A DNA stretch of 35,191 nt from Chitinophagaceae bacterium (lineage in GTDB: Bacteria; Bacteroidota; Bacteroidia; Chitinophagales; Chitinophagaceae): the NCBI GenBank assembly GCA_004322015.1, contig SCQT01000213.1, forward strand, positions 1 through 35,191, given 5' to 3'. Under the pieces are notes generated by a model. That model did no database searches, was not told the DNA's origin, and saw only the letters and a list, made by a program, of their open reading frames with translations. The position numbers and the translations under genes were made by a program. Below are positions 25,091 to 32,164 of this stretch, one piece after another. Position 1 is the first letter of the stretch, and the number at the start of each line of letters is the position of its first letter.

Positions 25091-25356
25091 CCTTTCTGAT
25101 TAAGATAGTCTTTATATTTCCAATCTTTTACTAATTTTTTGAAATCAGTTTCTTCGGGAAAGGTTGATTCTCCGAAATAGGAAGTCATCTTCTTTTCAAT
25201 GTTTGCCACAATGGAGACTTTATTTTTCTCGTTTTGGGAAATAGAATTAAAATATTCTTCTACCATTTTGCTCAGACTTTTACCTCGCCTTTTGGCAATC
25301 CTTTTTGCACGGTTAATAACTTTGTCATCCAGACTTAATGTGAGTTTAGTGGTCAT
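25087..25356 (-). CDS. DUF6364-like antitoxin of a PIN toxin pair
   Basis: An 89-aa protein. The N-terminus TKLTLSLDDKVINRAKRIAKRRGKSLSKMVEEYF has the strand-helix-helix layout of ribbon-helix-helix DNA-binding antitoxins (DUF6364-like). The C-terminus is probably the toxin-binding tail (DFKKLVKDWKYKDYL). Its TGA overlaps the toxin ATG, as in standard type II modules, and a perfect inverted repeat lies upstream of its start as a likely operator. With the toxin frameshifted, the antitoxin may be an orphan. Confidence 0.86.
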   Translation of the reverse strand: MTTKLTLSLDDKVINRAKRIAKRRGKSLSKMVEEYFNSISQNEKNKVSIVANIEKKMTSYFGESTFPEETDFKKLVKDWKYKDYLNQKG

Positions 25357-25379
25357 TTGGTTTATTTTAATATCGTAAA

Positions 25380-25408
25380 GATACGTAGAAATAAATGAAA
25401 TACGTATC
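25380..25408. promoter_or_regulatory. inverted-repeat operator of the antitoxin gene
   Basis: Perfect 8-bp inverted repeat GATACGTA (25380-25387) and TACGTATC (25401-25408), with centres 21 bp apart, about two helical turns. It begins 24 bp upstream of the antitoxin ATG, a standard position for autorepression by ribbon-helix-helix antitoxins. Confidence 0.6.
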
Positions 25409-25435
25409 CATTAAAGATCAGATGGTCGTTTAGGG

Positions 25436-25477
25436 AGGGTGCAAAAACGGCGATTTAAAGGGTTGTTTGCGACAAAT
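25436..25477 (+). repeat. 42-bp direct repeat, copy 2
   Basis: Near-identical to copy 1 (24530-24571). It ends 28 bp before the ATG of the GlxA-type regulator, and its GTTG supplies the -33 element of that gene's promoter. The TTTG-CGA-CAAA dyad therefore falls between the -33 and -7 elements, a good site for autoregulation. Confidence 0.85.
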
Positions 25478-25493
25478 TAATTTTTTACCTTTG
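25463..25493 (+). promoter_or_regulatory. promoter of the GlxA-type regulator gene
   Basis: TTG (25463-25465), 20 bp spacer, TACCTTTG (25486-25493). This matches the Bacteroidota TTG-N19/21-TAnnTTTG promoter closely. The start codon lies 12 bp after the -7 box, so the leader would be very short. Confidence 0.65.
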
Positions 25494-25505
25494 AAATAAA
25501 AAGAA

Positions 25506-26486
25506 ATGAAGCATATAACCATTCTGGCAACCCCCGGAAGCAACCTGGGAAGCATTGACAATCCGCGCAGAGGCTTTCTTTTTGTCAATAATTTTTATAA
25601 AGAAAGAGGAGAAAAACCTGTATTCAACATACAGATAGCCGGTTATGAGAAAGAAGTGACCATGCAAAACGGCTTGTTTACCATTCATGCGGATATTGCA
25701 GTCAGGAATCTGAAAAAAACAGATCTGGTTATCATCCCGGCCTTCGAAGGCGATATTAATGCCGGTCTTGCCCAAAGTGAGGCATTAATTCCGTGGATCA
25801 TTAAACAGTATAAAAACGGCGCTGAGGTGGCCAGCCTTTGTGTAGGCGCTTTTTTGTTAGCGGCTACCGGACTGATAAATGGTAAAAGCTGCTCCACTCA
25901 CTGGCGTGCAGCCAATGATTTTAAAAAAATGTTTCCCGATGTGCTGTTGGTAACCGACAAAGTAATAACTGATGAAAATGGCATTTATACGAGCGGCGGC
26001 TCTTTTTCGTCAGCCAATCTTGTTTTATACCTTATTGAAAAATATGCAGGCAGGGAAGCCGCTATCCAATGTGCCAAAACTTTCCAGGTGGACATGGATC
26101 GCCAGACACAATCTCCTTTTATTATTTTCCAGGGGCAGAAGGATCATGATGATGAGCCGGTAAAACAGGCACAGGAATTTATTGAGAAAAATTACCAGGA
26201 AAAGATCAGTGTAGAACATTTAACCTCGATGCTTGCATTGAGCCGCAGGAATTTGGAAAGACGGTTTAAAAAAGCGACAGCTAACACAGTAATTGAATAC
26301 ATTCAGCGCGTGAAAATAGAGGCGGCTAAAAAATATTTTGAATCCAGCAGAAAAAATATCAATGAAGTGATGTATGATGTCGGTTACTCTGACACCAAAT
26401 CATTTCGTAGCGTATTCAGAAAAATTACCGGATTATCTCCGCTGGAATACAGGAATAAATATAATAAAGAGGGTTACGCCTATTAA
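25506..26486 (+). CDS. GlxA-family regulator (DJ-1/PfpI domain plus AraC HTH)
   Basis: A 326-aa transcription regulator. The N-terminal DJ-1/PfpI-type domain (about 1-190) has the nucleophile-elbow-like VASLCVGAFLLAATG with a Cys, which in this regulator group serves ligand sensing more than hydrolysis. The C-terminal AraC domain (about 220-320) has both helix-turn-helix units: LTSMLALSRRNLERRFKKAT and INEVMYDVGYSDTKSFRSVF, then TGLSPLEYR. It is divergent from the long minus-strand array and separated from it by the antitoxin/toxin pair. Shared 42-bp repeats upstream of both suggest it controls itself and the array; this is inference. It converges with the YcxB-like gene (12 bp). Confidence 0.92.
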   Translation: MKHITILATPGSNLGSIDNPRRGFLFVNNFYKERGEKPVFNIQIAGYEKEVTMQNGLFTIHADIAVRNLKKTDLVIIPAFEGDINAGLAQSEALIPWIIKQYKNGAEVASLCVGAFLLAATGLINGKSCSTHWRAANDFKKMFPDVLLVTDKVITDENGIYTSGGSFSSANLVLYLIEKYAGREAAIQCAKTFQVDMDRQTQSPFIIFQGQKDHDDEPVKQAQEFIEKNYQEKISVEHLTSMLALSRRNLERRFKKATANTVIEYIQRVKIEAAKKYFESSRKNINEVMYDVGYSDTKSFRSVFRKITGLSPLEYRNKYNKEGYAY

Positions 26487-26498
26487 AAGGATAGATCT

Positions 26499-26990
26499 TC
26501 ATTTGACTGCATAATTACTGAAATGCCTGTGCAGTAATTCGCTAAAATCGTTTCTCTCCGTATCATTTGGAAAAGCGCTGGAGGGAATCAGGAAGAAGGT
26601 GTTACTGTTCCTGTATAAATAATAGAAATCATTTGTTTCCAATACCCTGTTGAAACTTTGCCAGGATACATGATGCGCGCCTGCGTGGGTGCCGATAGAA
26701 ACGCCGCCATCATTAAATTCCAGTTTAATGGAAGGTTCATGAAAGGTTTTAGCTTTTTTATAAATGACGTTGGGAAGTACATAATACAACACAAGCGTCA
26801 GCAAAATAATTCCAATAAAAATAATTAATACGACTGCATAAGGGAAGAATCCTTTCAGATAGCCCCATAGTCCCAATAAGAAGAGTACTACAAATAAAAT
26901 GCGCAACATCTTCGTTTCCTGTCTGTGCAGAAAATGGTATCTCAGGGCATTGATCACCGCTGCTTTATCGTACTGAAAACTTACTTCCAT
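26499..26990 (-). CDS. YcxB-like membrane protein
   Basis: A 163-aa protein with two adjacent membrane helices (ILFVVLFLLGLWGYL and the run VVLIIFIGIILLTLVLYYVL) followed by a soluble C-terminal domain. That domain has the YcxB-type block SIKLEFNDGGVSIGTHAGAHHVSWQSFNRV and the phrase DFYYLYRNSNTFFLIPSSAF. Function unknown. It starts 4 bp after the stop of the secreted-protein gene, so the two are an operon. Confidence 0.85.
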   Translation of the reverse strand: MEVSFQYDKAAVINALRYHFLHRQETKMLRILFVVLFLLGLWGYLKGFFPYAVVLIIFIGIILLTLVLYYVLPNVIYKKAKTFHEPSIKLEFNDGGVSIGTHAGAHHVSWQSFNRVLETNDFYYLYRNSNTFFLIPSSAFPNDTERNDFSELLHRHFSNYAVK

Positions 26991-26994
26991 GGGA

Positions 26995-27486
26995 TCATTT
27001 TACCAGGTTGGAAAAATTAATGGAAGAAGTGTTACCTGCATTATTTGATGCAGGAGGGGTTTCTGAAGCGCCTGAATTCTCCATCGAAACGGCTGGTTGA
27101 AGTCCTTCAATCCAGCTTGCATATTTTCTTTGAATCATTTCAAAATAATCATGTAAAGTCTGCCACGAGATGTTGAAGGGAGGGACCATATCTTTTCCCT
27201 TATCATCACCGGACAGACCGGTAGTTATTTTGTCTTTATTTTCAAGATACCATTTATAGAAATTGACAATAGCCTGATGAAAGGCCTTCTCTTCCGCGCA
27301 GGATTTCCCCTTATCGGAAGCGGGAAGCAGAAATACAAAGTCCTCTATATTATCAGGATCTGCCTGTTTTTTACAGGATACTTTGTTTTTATCAGGACAT
27401 TTACCTTTGCCTTCGGGTACACTATGGGCGTACAGAAAAGCCGGTAAAATAAGGACCAACAAGAAAAGCAAAAGTCCGAATTTCAT
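26995..27486 (-). CDS. secreted hypothetical protein
   Basis: A 163-aa protein with a clear signal peptide (KFGLLLFLLVLILPAFLYAHS), cut after about residue 20. The mature part has four cysteines at most (CPDK, SCKK, SCAEE), a region of helical character (HQAIVNFYKWYLENKDKI) and a Ser/Asn-rich tail. I do not recognise a family. The frame is open upstream to 27609, overlapping the divergent ATPase gene, but MKFGLLL at 27486 is clearly the real start. First gene of the operon with YcxB-like. Confidence 0.78.
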   Translation of the reverse strand: MKFGLLLFLLVLILPAFLYAHSVPEGKGKCPDKNKVSCKKQADPDNIEDFVFLLPASDKGKSCAEEKAFHQAIVNFYKWYLENKDKITTGLSGDDKGKDMVPPFNISWQTLHDYFEMIQRKYASWIEGLQPAVSMENSGASETPPASNNAGNTSSINFSNLVK

Positions 27487-27568
27487 CCGTAAATGTTTTA
27501 TATGATGAATCTTAAAGGAATGTGAAGGTACGACTTTTATAAACTTTTCGATATTTATTTGTATCAAC

Positions 27569-28288
27569 ATGACACAAACACATGCTTTTATCAATTGGAG
27601 CGGTGGCAAGGACGCAGCTTTCAGTCTGTATAAGATGCTTGGGAACCCGGATCTAAGTATTGATTATCTTTTGACAACAGTCAGCTCCGCCTATCATCGT
27701 GTTTCCATGCATGGGGTGCGTGAAGAATTGTTAAAAGAGCAGGCGCTGGAAATCGGTATCCCACTGCAAATAGCTTATCTCCCCGAGCGGGCGGATATGG
27801 AAACGTATAACCGGCTAATGGCAGAACAACTTGCAGTATTTGCAAGAAAAGATATCCGGTATGCTGTATTTGGAGACATTTTTCTGGAAGACCTAAGGGA
27901 ATACAGGGAAAAACAATTAAAATTGTTAGCAATAAAAGCTGTCTTTCCTCTTTGGAAAAAAAATACTGTGGAACTGATTAAGGAGTTTCTGGATGCAGGC
28001 TTTAAGGCCATTATTACTTGTGTGAATGCAAGATGCCTGGACCGCTCTTTCGCGGGCAGAGAAATCACCATGGATTTGCTGAAAGATATGCCCGGGAACG
28101 TGGATCCCTGTGGCGAAAATGGTGAATTCCACTCGTTTGTTTATGACGGACCTATTTTTAAAAAAGCCGTAAAATTCAGCAAGGGAGAGATTATTGAACG
28201 TACATATCCTGTTTCAGAAGACAAAGAAGTAAACTGGGACCACCATTTTTATTTTTGTGATCTGCTCCCTTTATCTTCCCCATTGTAA
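27569..28288 (+). CDS. Dph6-like ATP-pyrophosphatase (diphthine-ammonia ligase family)
   Basis: A 239-aa PP-loop/adenine-nucleotide alpha-hydrolase enzyme. The PP-loop is NWSGGKDAAF (SGGKD at residues 11-15). Other family phrases are MHGVREELLKEQALEIGIPL, YAVFGDIFLEDLREYREKQL and the C-terminal DPCGENGEFHSFVYDGPIF, which is the strongly conserved Dph6/DUF71 signature. In archaea and eukaryotes the family amidates diphthine on EF2; bacteria lack diphthamide, so the bacterial substrate is unknown. Convergent with the beta-barrel gene, sharing 18 bp at the ends. Confidence 0.92.
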   Translation: MTQTHAFINWSGGKDAAFSLYKMLGNPDLSIDYLLTTVSSAYHRVSMHGVREELLKEQALEIGIPLQIAYLPERADMETYNRLMAEQLAVFARKDIRYAVFGDIFLEDLREYREKQLKLLAIKAVFPLWKKNTVELIKEFLDAGFKAIITCVNARCLDRSFAGREITMDLLKDMPGNVDPCGENGEFHSFVYDGPIFKKAVKFSKGEIIERTYPVSEDKEVNWDHHFYFCDLLPLSSPL

Positions 28289-29737
28289 GCCGGTCTTGAA
28301 TCCTAATAAGTAAGGACGTTCTTTTATGGCAGGATAGTTTTTATAAGAAGAAAGAATTTGATACTGAAGGGAAGGTCCTACATCTAATTTTAGGGTGGGA
28401 CCCAATGGGATAAACAGGGATGTTTCGATGTGAAAATTTCCATTGAGCTTACGTATGTAATCGGCCCCGGTAAAGTAACGGCCTGACACAGGTGAATAAA
28501 TTACAGGGTTTGCGTGGAAAAGATAAGTTAATCCTGCTCCGGCAGCCAGGTTCAGAGAAATCCTTCGCGGATTGCCAAAGCGTCTATCCACTAACAAGGG
28601 GATTTCCCCAGAAAAGTAACTGTTATGGAGATGATTGACGGCCGGCCTTGCCGCAGCCAGGGCATTTGTGCTCAGGAAATAAAGCGATCTTGAAGGACTT
28701 GCTGAATAATAATAGTTGTTATTATTTTGAACATATGCAGGATAAGTTCCGTAAGCCGTGATGCTGTAGTTTAATTGTTCAACAGATAATCCTATTTGCA
28801 GAGACCATGATTTACCAAAAGGAAGAATGACTCTTGCCCCGGCAGCCCAACTCCATGCAGGTTGTTGTTTTAAATTTGATAATGAAGATGATGAATAGGA
28901 AGAAAGGTTGCCTGCCATCATTCCGGGTGAAGCTTCTGTCAAAGATCTATAGCCAATGCCGGGAGTATAAAATATTTCATAGGAAGGTTTTCTGTATAAC
29001 TTCCCCCGAGAAACTTTTTCATTTTCTTTTTTACTAAAACTAAGATTCCCTTCATTCTGAGGGATCATCCATGAACTGCTTATCCTGTTTGCATGTGCGA
29101 ATGTGGATAATTCGACGTAGTCTTTCGAATGAGGAATAGAAAGGAAAAGCGATAAATTTTCTAACAAAGGCAAACCGGATGTTTCACTGGATTGATTCCC
29201 CGATTTTGCCCCTGACATTTGTTCTTTTTCTTTATTTGGCGCGGATAGTTCCGGATTTTGAAGGTCGTTCTTTATCACTATGGCTGATTTAGAAGAAGCC
29301 GTGGGTTTATCTCTCTGTGAATCTTCTGTATAGCCACTTCGCGGCTTCGTGGTCAAACCAACAGATTCAGTTTCTCCGGGCTTTTGTGGCTGTGTGAATA
29401 TTTTGCCGGATGAGGCAACGGGTTGTGCCGGTTGCTTGCTGGATTGACTATTATCGGATGGAGGGGGGGGCGTTTGAGCGGGTAAAGTTCCATCCGGAAT
29501 TTGTTCTGCGACAGAAGGCTTTGTATGTGAAGAAACATATTGTTTTTGCAAAAGGTAAACACCCACAGCTAACAATAATAAGACGGCGGCTGCCGCAGCA
29601 AGCAAATACTTCCTCCTGCGGGGATGCAATGCATTATGGATATTTTCCCACACCCGGCTTGAAGGCTGGGGCAAAAAATCTTCCGCCTCCTTTTTCAGCC
29701 GTTTTTCAAAATCATCATGTGGCATTGAGTCACTCAT
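28271..29737 (-). CDS. anti-sigma-like N-terminus / outer-membrane beta-barrel-like C-terminus protein
   Basis: A 488-aa protein with an unusual layout: a short cytosolic N-terminus (HDDFEKRLKKEAEDFLP, PSSRVWENI) like small anti-sigma proteins; a membrane helix (about residues 44-63, LLAAAAAVLLLLAVGVYLL); a Pro/Ser/Gln-rich linker (about 75-160); and a C-terminal region of amphipathic strands ending QWGR (about 290-488) resembling outer-membrane beta-barrel proteins. Its ATG overlaps the stop of the ECF sigma gene by 4 bp, so it is the likely sigma regulator. Its coding strand has a C8 tract encoding part of the proline run. Whether the C-terminus inserts in the outer membrane is inference. 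Confidence 0.82.
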   Translation of the reverse strand: MSDSMPHDDFEKRLKKEAEDFLPQPSSRVWENIHNALHPRRRKYLLAAAAAVLLLLAVGVYLLQKQYVSSHTKPSVAEQIPDGTLPAQTPPPPSDNSQSSKQPAQPVASSGKIFTQPQKPGETESVGLTTKPRSGYTEDSQRDKPTASSKSAIVIKNDLQNPELSAPNKEKEQMSGAKSGNQSSETSGLPLLENLSLFLSIPHSKDYVELSTFAHANRISSSWMIPQNEGNLSFSKKENEKVSRGKLYRKPSYEIFYTPGIGYRSLTEASPGMMAGNLSSYSSSSLSNLKQQPAWSWAAGARVILPFGKSWSLQIGLSVEQLNYSITAYGTYPAYVQNNNNYYYSASPSRSLYFLSTNALAAARPAVNHLHNSYFSGEIPLLVDRRFGNPRRISLNLAAGAGLTYLFHANPVIYSPVSGRYFTGADYIRKLNGNFHIETSLFIPLGPTLKLDVGPSLQYQILSSYKNYPAIKERPYLLGFKTGLQWGR

Positions 29738-30315
29738 GCTTTATCCTTTAACTTATTCAAGGTGTGCATACCGGCCTGTTTATTGTTCAGTTTAATCAAC
29801 ATTTCTTTGGCGCGTACATATTGCGACCTTGAAGTGCTTTCCGCTATACCCAGCATTTCTCCGATTTCTTTATGCGAATATCCTTCGATGGCAAACAGGT
29901 TGATAATAGTTTTATAGCCATCCGGCATATTGTTTAACATTTTCATCATCTCATTTCCATTTGGATCTTCTTTGTTATTATCTCCTGCAGGAATTTCTCC
30001 CGCTTGTTCCAGTCCGATATTCAATAACAGATTCTTGTTTTTATTGAGAAAATTAATAGCCGTTCGCACCATAATCTTCCTGATCCAGCCTTCCAATGAA
30101 CCGTCTGCACGATACTGTTCCAGGCTTTTAAAAACCCGTATAAAACCTTCCTGCAGAATATCCTCTGCATCTGAACGGTTACGGGTATAGCGATAACACA
30201 CCCCCATCATCGTAGAGCTAAAGCGTTCATACAGAGCCCTTTGCGCAGTACCATACCCGCGCAAACAGCCCTTGATGAGCGTCGTTTCATCTGCCTGTTC
30301 ATATTTATTCCTCAA
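29734..30315 (-). CDS. ECF-type RNA polymerase sigma factor
   Basis: A sigma-70 family ECF factor of 193 aa. Region 2 covers YERFSSTMMGVCYRYT, then SDAEDILQEGFIRVFKSLEQY and GWIRKIMVRTAINFL. Region 4 (about 130-185) covers MPDGYKTIINLFAIEGYSHKEIGEMLGI and ESTSRSQYVRAKEML. No ATG lies near the family N-terminus. Start candidates are TTG at 30315 (giving RNKYEQADETTLI, as in relatives) or TTG at 30336. A TAATTTTG box at 30334-30341 on this strand would exclude the upstream start if it is the -7 element. The gene is coupled (ATGA) to the membrane-anchored protein downstream, its probable regulator. Confidence 0.86.
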   Translation of the reverse strand: MRNKYEQADETTLIKGCLRGYGTAQRALYERFSSTMMGVCYRYTRNRSDAEDILQEGFIRVFKSLEQYRADGSLEGWIRKIMVRTAINFLNKNKNLLLNIGLEQAGEIPAGDNNKEDPNGNEMMKMLNNMPDGYKTIINLFAIEGYSHKEIGEMLGIAESTSRSQYVRAKEMLIKLNNKQAGMHTLNKLKDKA

Positions 30316-30406
30316 GGCAATTCGATTGTAAGACAAAATTATCGGCTAAAACGCTGCATCGTTGACCAAAATTTTTTTGATGCCTCAATTTAAGGAGATT
30401 TGAAGT

Positions 30407-31153
30407 TTATTTCATCTTTTTTTTGAGGGAGCTGACCTGCTCCTGGAGGTGACTGACCATTTCGGCTAAATGGTTCACATTCATTCTTTGGCGGGTATCT
30501 GTTCTGCTGATGATAGCATCAGTTTGCCACAATTCTAAGACGTCTTCAAGCGGGACAGAATAAGATTCATATTGTGGATTATCAGGAACTAACATGATCT
30601 TGCTTTTGTTGCGGTTATTTTTCGAAATCCTCTTATAAACCAATCCTTCTCTTTTGGTAAGTACAATGTATGCCTGGTTATGACGGATGTCGTCCCAGCC
30701 AATAACCTGATGGCCAACTACTACCGATCCTGAAGTAACCGGAAGCATGGAGTCCCCGGAAATTTCAAATGCCCGGTAACGACCGGCGCCCAGCATCGGC
30801 AAAGTGAATGTATTCAGTTCTTCAATAAATTCCATGTCGCTATAACCTGAAAGATATCCTGCGGCGGCTTTTGCCGGTACAAATTCAATTACCTGACGCG
30901 GCTCGTTTTTCAATTGACGGCGCCGTTCCAAATAGTCTCCCTGTTTCCCGCCAAGTTCAGTTCGCAGCAAATCATCAATGCTGACGTGAAAGGAGTCGCT
31001 CAATTTTTCCAATATCTCGGTACGCGGCTCAGCACGGCCTTCTTCATAAGCGCCGAGCAAAGAACGCTTAATCCCCAGTTTGACCGCCATTTCCTGTTGT
31101 GTCCAGTTACGCAACTTGCGCAGGTACTTGAGGTTTTGATTAACGGTGTTCAT
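30407..31153 (-). CDS. XRE-family repressor with S24 (LexA-like) peptidase domain
   Basis: A 248-aa regulator. The N-terminal HTH_3 domain (about 6-62) has LRKLRNWTQQEMAVKLGIKRSLLGAYEEGR. The C-terminal S24 domain has the serine in ISGDSMLP (Ser135) and the lysine in VYKRI (Lys174), plus an Ala-Gly pair in KAAAGYLSGY (98-99) where LexA-type self-cleavage would occur. This fits a DNA-damage-responsive or CI-like repressor, although no phage genes are nearby. Three 11-bp repeats just upstream of the ATG suggest autoregulation. The C-terminus ends in a short coiled-coil-like stretch (HLAEMVSHLQEQVSSL). Confidence 0.9.
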   Translation of the reverse strand: MNTVNQNLKYLRKLRNWTQQEMAVKLGIKRSLLGAYEEGRAEPRTEILEKLSDSFHVSIDDLLRTELGGKQGDYLERRRQLKNEPRQVIEFVPAKAAAGYLSGYSDMEFIEELNTFTLPMLGAGRYRAFEISGDSMLPVTSGSVVVGHQVIGWDDIRHNQAYIVLTKREGLVYKRISKNNRNKSKIMLVPDNPQYESYSVPLEDVLELWQTDAIISRTDTRQRMNVNHLAEMVSHLQEQVSSLKKKMK

Positions 31154-31178
31154 ATTTATTTAATATAATATTGACTTC

Positions 31179-31211
31179 GGGAAAGTTCAGGATAGTTCCA
31201 GAATAGTTTCA
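31179..31211. promoter_or_regulatory. three 11-bp operator-like repeats before the XRE-S24 gene
   Basis: Direct repeats in exact 11-bp phase: GGGAAAGTTCA (31179-31189), GGATAGTTCCA (31190-31200) and GAATAGTTTCA (31201-31211). They lie 26-58 bp upstream of the repressor ATG and overlap the end of the Cdd1-like gene. One-turn spacing on one face of the helix suits cooperative repressor binding. Confidence 0.6.
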
Positions 31212-31556
31212 GAGGTTAATGTTAAATCTAAAATCATGGGATCTCTGGAACTCATGAGACTTTTGAAACCTTTGGTACTCCTTATAAGTTTTATCCTTCC
31301 AATACCACCATTTTAATTTTTCCGGGTCATGCTTCTTTTCTGTTGCAAAATAAACAGCGCACCTGAAAGTATAAAGTACGCATGGATCCTGTCTTACACC
31401 CGTCATGGCATTTAACTTGTGATAAAGCTGCATGGGGTTTTTGCCCTGCAAATCTGCCACTGCGTGAATACCCAGGTTCCACAGGTCTTTAGCTAAGGAT
31501 TTTCCGATGCCCGGAATTTCTCTCAGCTCTTTTAGCGATGCGCTGTCCATTTGCAT
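31209..31556 (-). CDS. Cdd1-like helix-hairpin-helix protein
   Basis: A 115-aa protein with an N-terminal helix-hairpin-helix (LKELREIPGIGKSLAKDLWNLG), followed by the Cdd1 (pathogenicity locus) block NPMQLYHKLNAMTG and QDPCVLYTFRCAVYFA. Such proteins are annotated mitomycin-resistance-like or DNA-binding, without firm biochemistry. The C-terminus carries a short internal repeat (KSHEF, RSHDF). It lies upstream of the XRE-S24 gene on the same strand, and the operator-like repeats overlap its last codon. An inverted repeat abuts its ATG. Confidence 0.86.
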   Translation of the reverse strand: MQMDSASLKELREIPGIGKSLAKDLWNLGIHAVADLQGKNPMQLYHKLNAMTGVRQDPCVLYTFRCAVYFATEKKHDPEKLKWWYWKDKTYKEYQRFQKSHEFQRSHDFRFNINL

Positions 31557-31575
31557 ATACTAACCCATTTAGTAT
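31557..31575. promoter_or_regulatory. 7-bp inverted repeat abutting the Cdd1-like start
   Basis: ATACTAA (31557-31563), a 5-bp loop, and TTAGTAT (31569-31575) form a perfect dyad directly before the ATG at 31556. It may be an operator or a hairpin in a short leader that affects initiation. Confidence 0.4.
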
Positions 31576-31648
31576 GTAAAAAAAGACTTTTGCTAACAAA
31601 ATTAGTAATTAAATTTCATATTTCCCCAATCCGTTAGCTTTATTCTCT

Positions 31649-31656
31649 TATTTTTG
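31649..31656 (+). promoter_or_regulatory. candidate -7 box of the four-helix membrane-protein gene
   Basis: TATTTTTG fits the Bacteroidota TAnnTTTG consensus and lies 13 bp before the ATG at 31670. No convincing TTG -33 element is seen at the expected distance. Confidence 0.42.
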
Positions 31657-31669
31657 TCAAAACTTTTTT

Positions 31670-32134
31670 ATGAACGTTTTATTAGTCATTCATTCCTGGC
31701 TTCGCTGGGCAGTCATCATTACAGCTGTCTGGACCCTCCTCAGGGCTATTGCCGGATTAAGCGGAAACAAGGCTTATGCTGCCGGGGATAACAAAAGCAG
31801 CCTGTCCTTTATGATTTCCATGGATTTACAATTTTTGACGGGGATCCTGTTATACTTTATTGGCGGCTGGGCTGAGAACTGGAGCGGAGGGCAGATCGGT
31901 GCGGTAATGCAGAACGCCCCCCAGCGATTTTTTACAGTGGAGCATGAGGTGATGATGATCCTTGCCTGGATTATCGTCCATATCGGAAGGACCGTAGTCA
32001 AGAGAGCAAATACCGACCGGACAAAGCATAGCAAATCATTAGTTTATTTCCTGGTAGCCTTCATTCTTATCCTTATTGCCACTCCCTGGCCTTTCAGAGC
32101 GGGTTTGGGATTTCATTCCTGGTTCAGATTTTAA
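31670..32134 (+). CDS. four-helix integral membrane protein (cytochrome b-like hypothetical)
   Basis: A 154-aa protein with about four membrane helices: LLVIHSWLRWAVIITAVWTLL, MISMDLQFLTGILLYFIGG, MMILAWIIVHIGRTVV and the run YFLVAFILILIATPW. Intramembrane histidines (His8, VEHEV and IVHIG) are spaced as possible heme ligands, and Bacteroidota relatives are sometimes annotated cytochrome B. Heme binding is not proven by sequence. The next gene starts 30 bp downstream, probably the same operon. Confidence 0.78.
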   Translation: MNVLLVIHSWLRWAVIITAVWTLLRAIAGLSGNKAYAAGDNKSSLSFMISMDLQFLTGILLYFIGGWAENWSGGQIGAVMQNAPQRFFTVEHEVMMILAWIIVHIGRTVVKRANTDRTKHSKSLVYFLVAFILILIATPWPFRAGLGFHSWFRF

Positions 32135-32164
32135 CCGGAGGTATTTTTTCTTAAATGGAAATGC

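Noticed and set aside
24530-25477. The repeat-flanked toxin-antitoxin block as a transposon
   Set aside because: No transposase and no terminal inverted repeats; direct repeats of 42 bp are longer than usual target-site duplications.
30407-31556. Prophage remnant suggested by the CI/LexA-like repressor
   Set aside because: No integrase, structural or replication phage genes nearby; neighbours look chromosomal.
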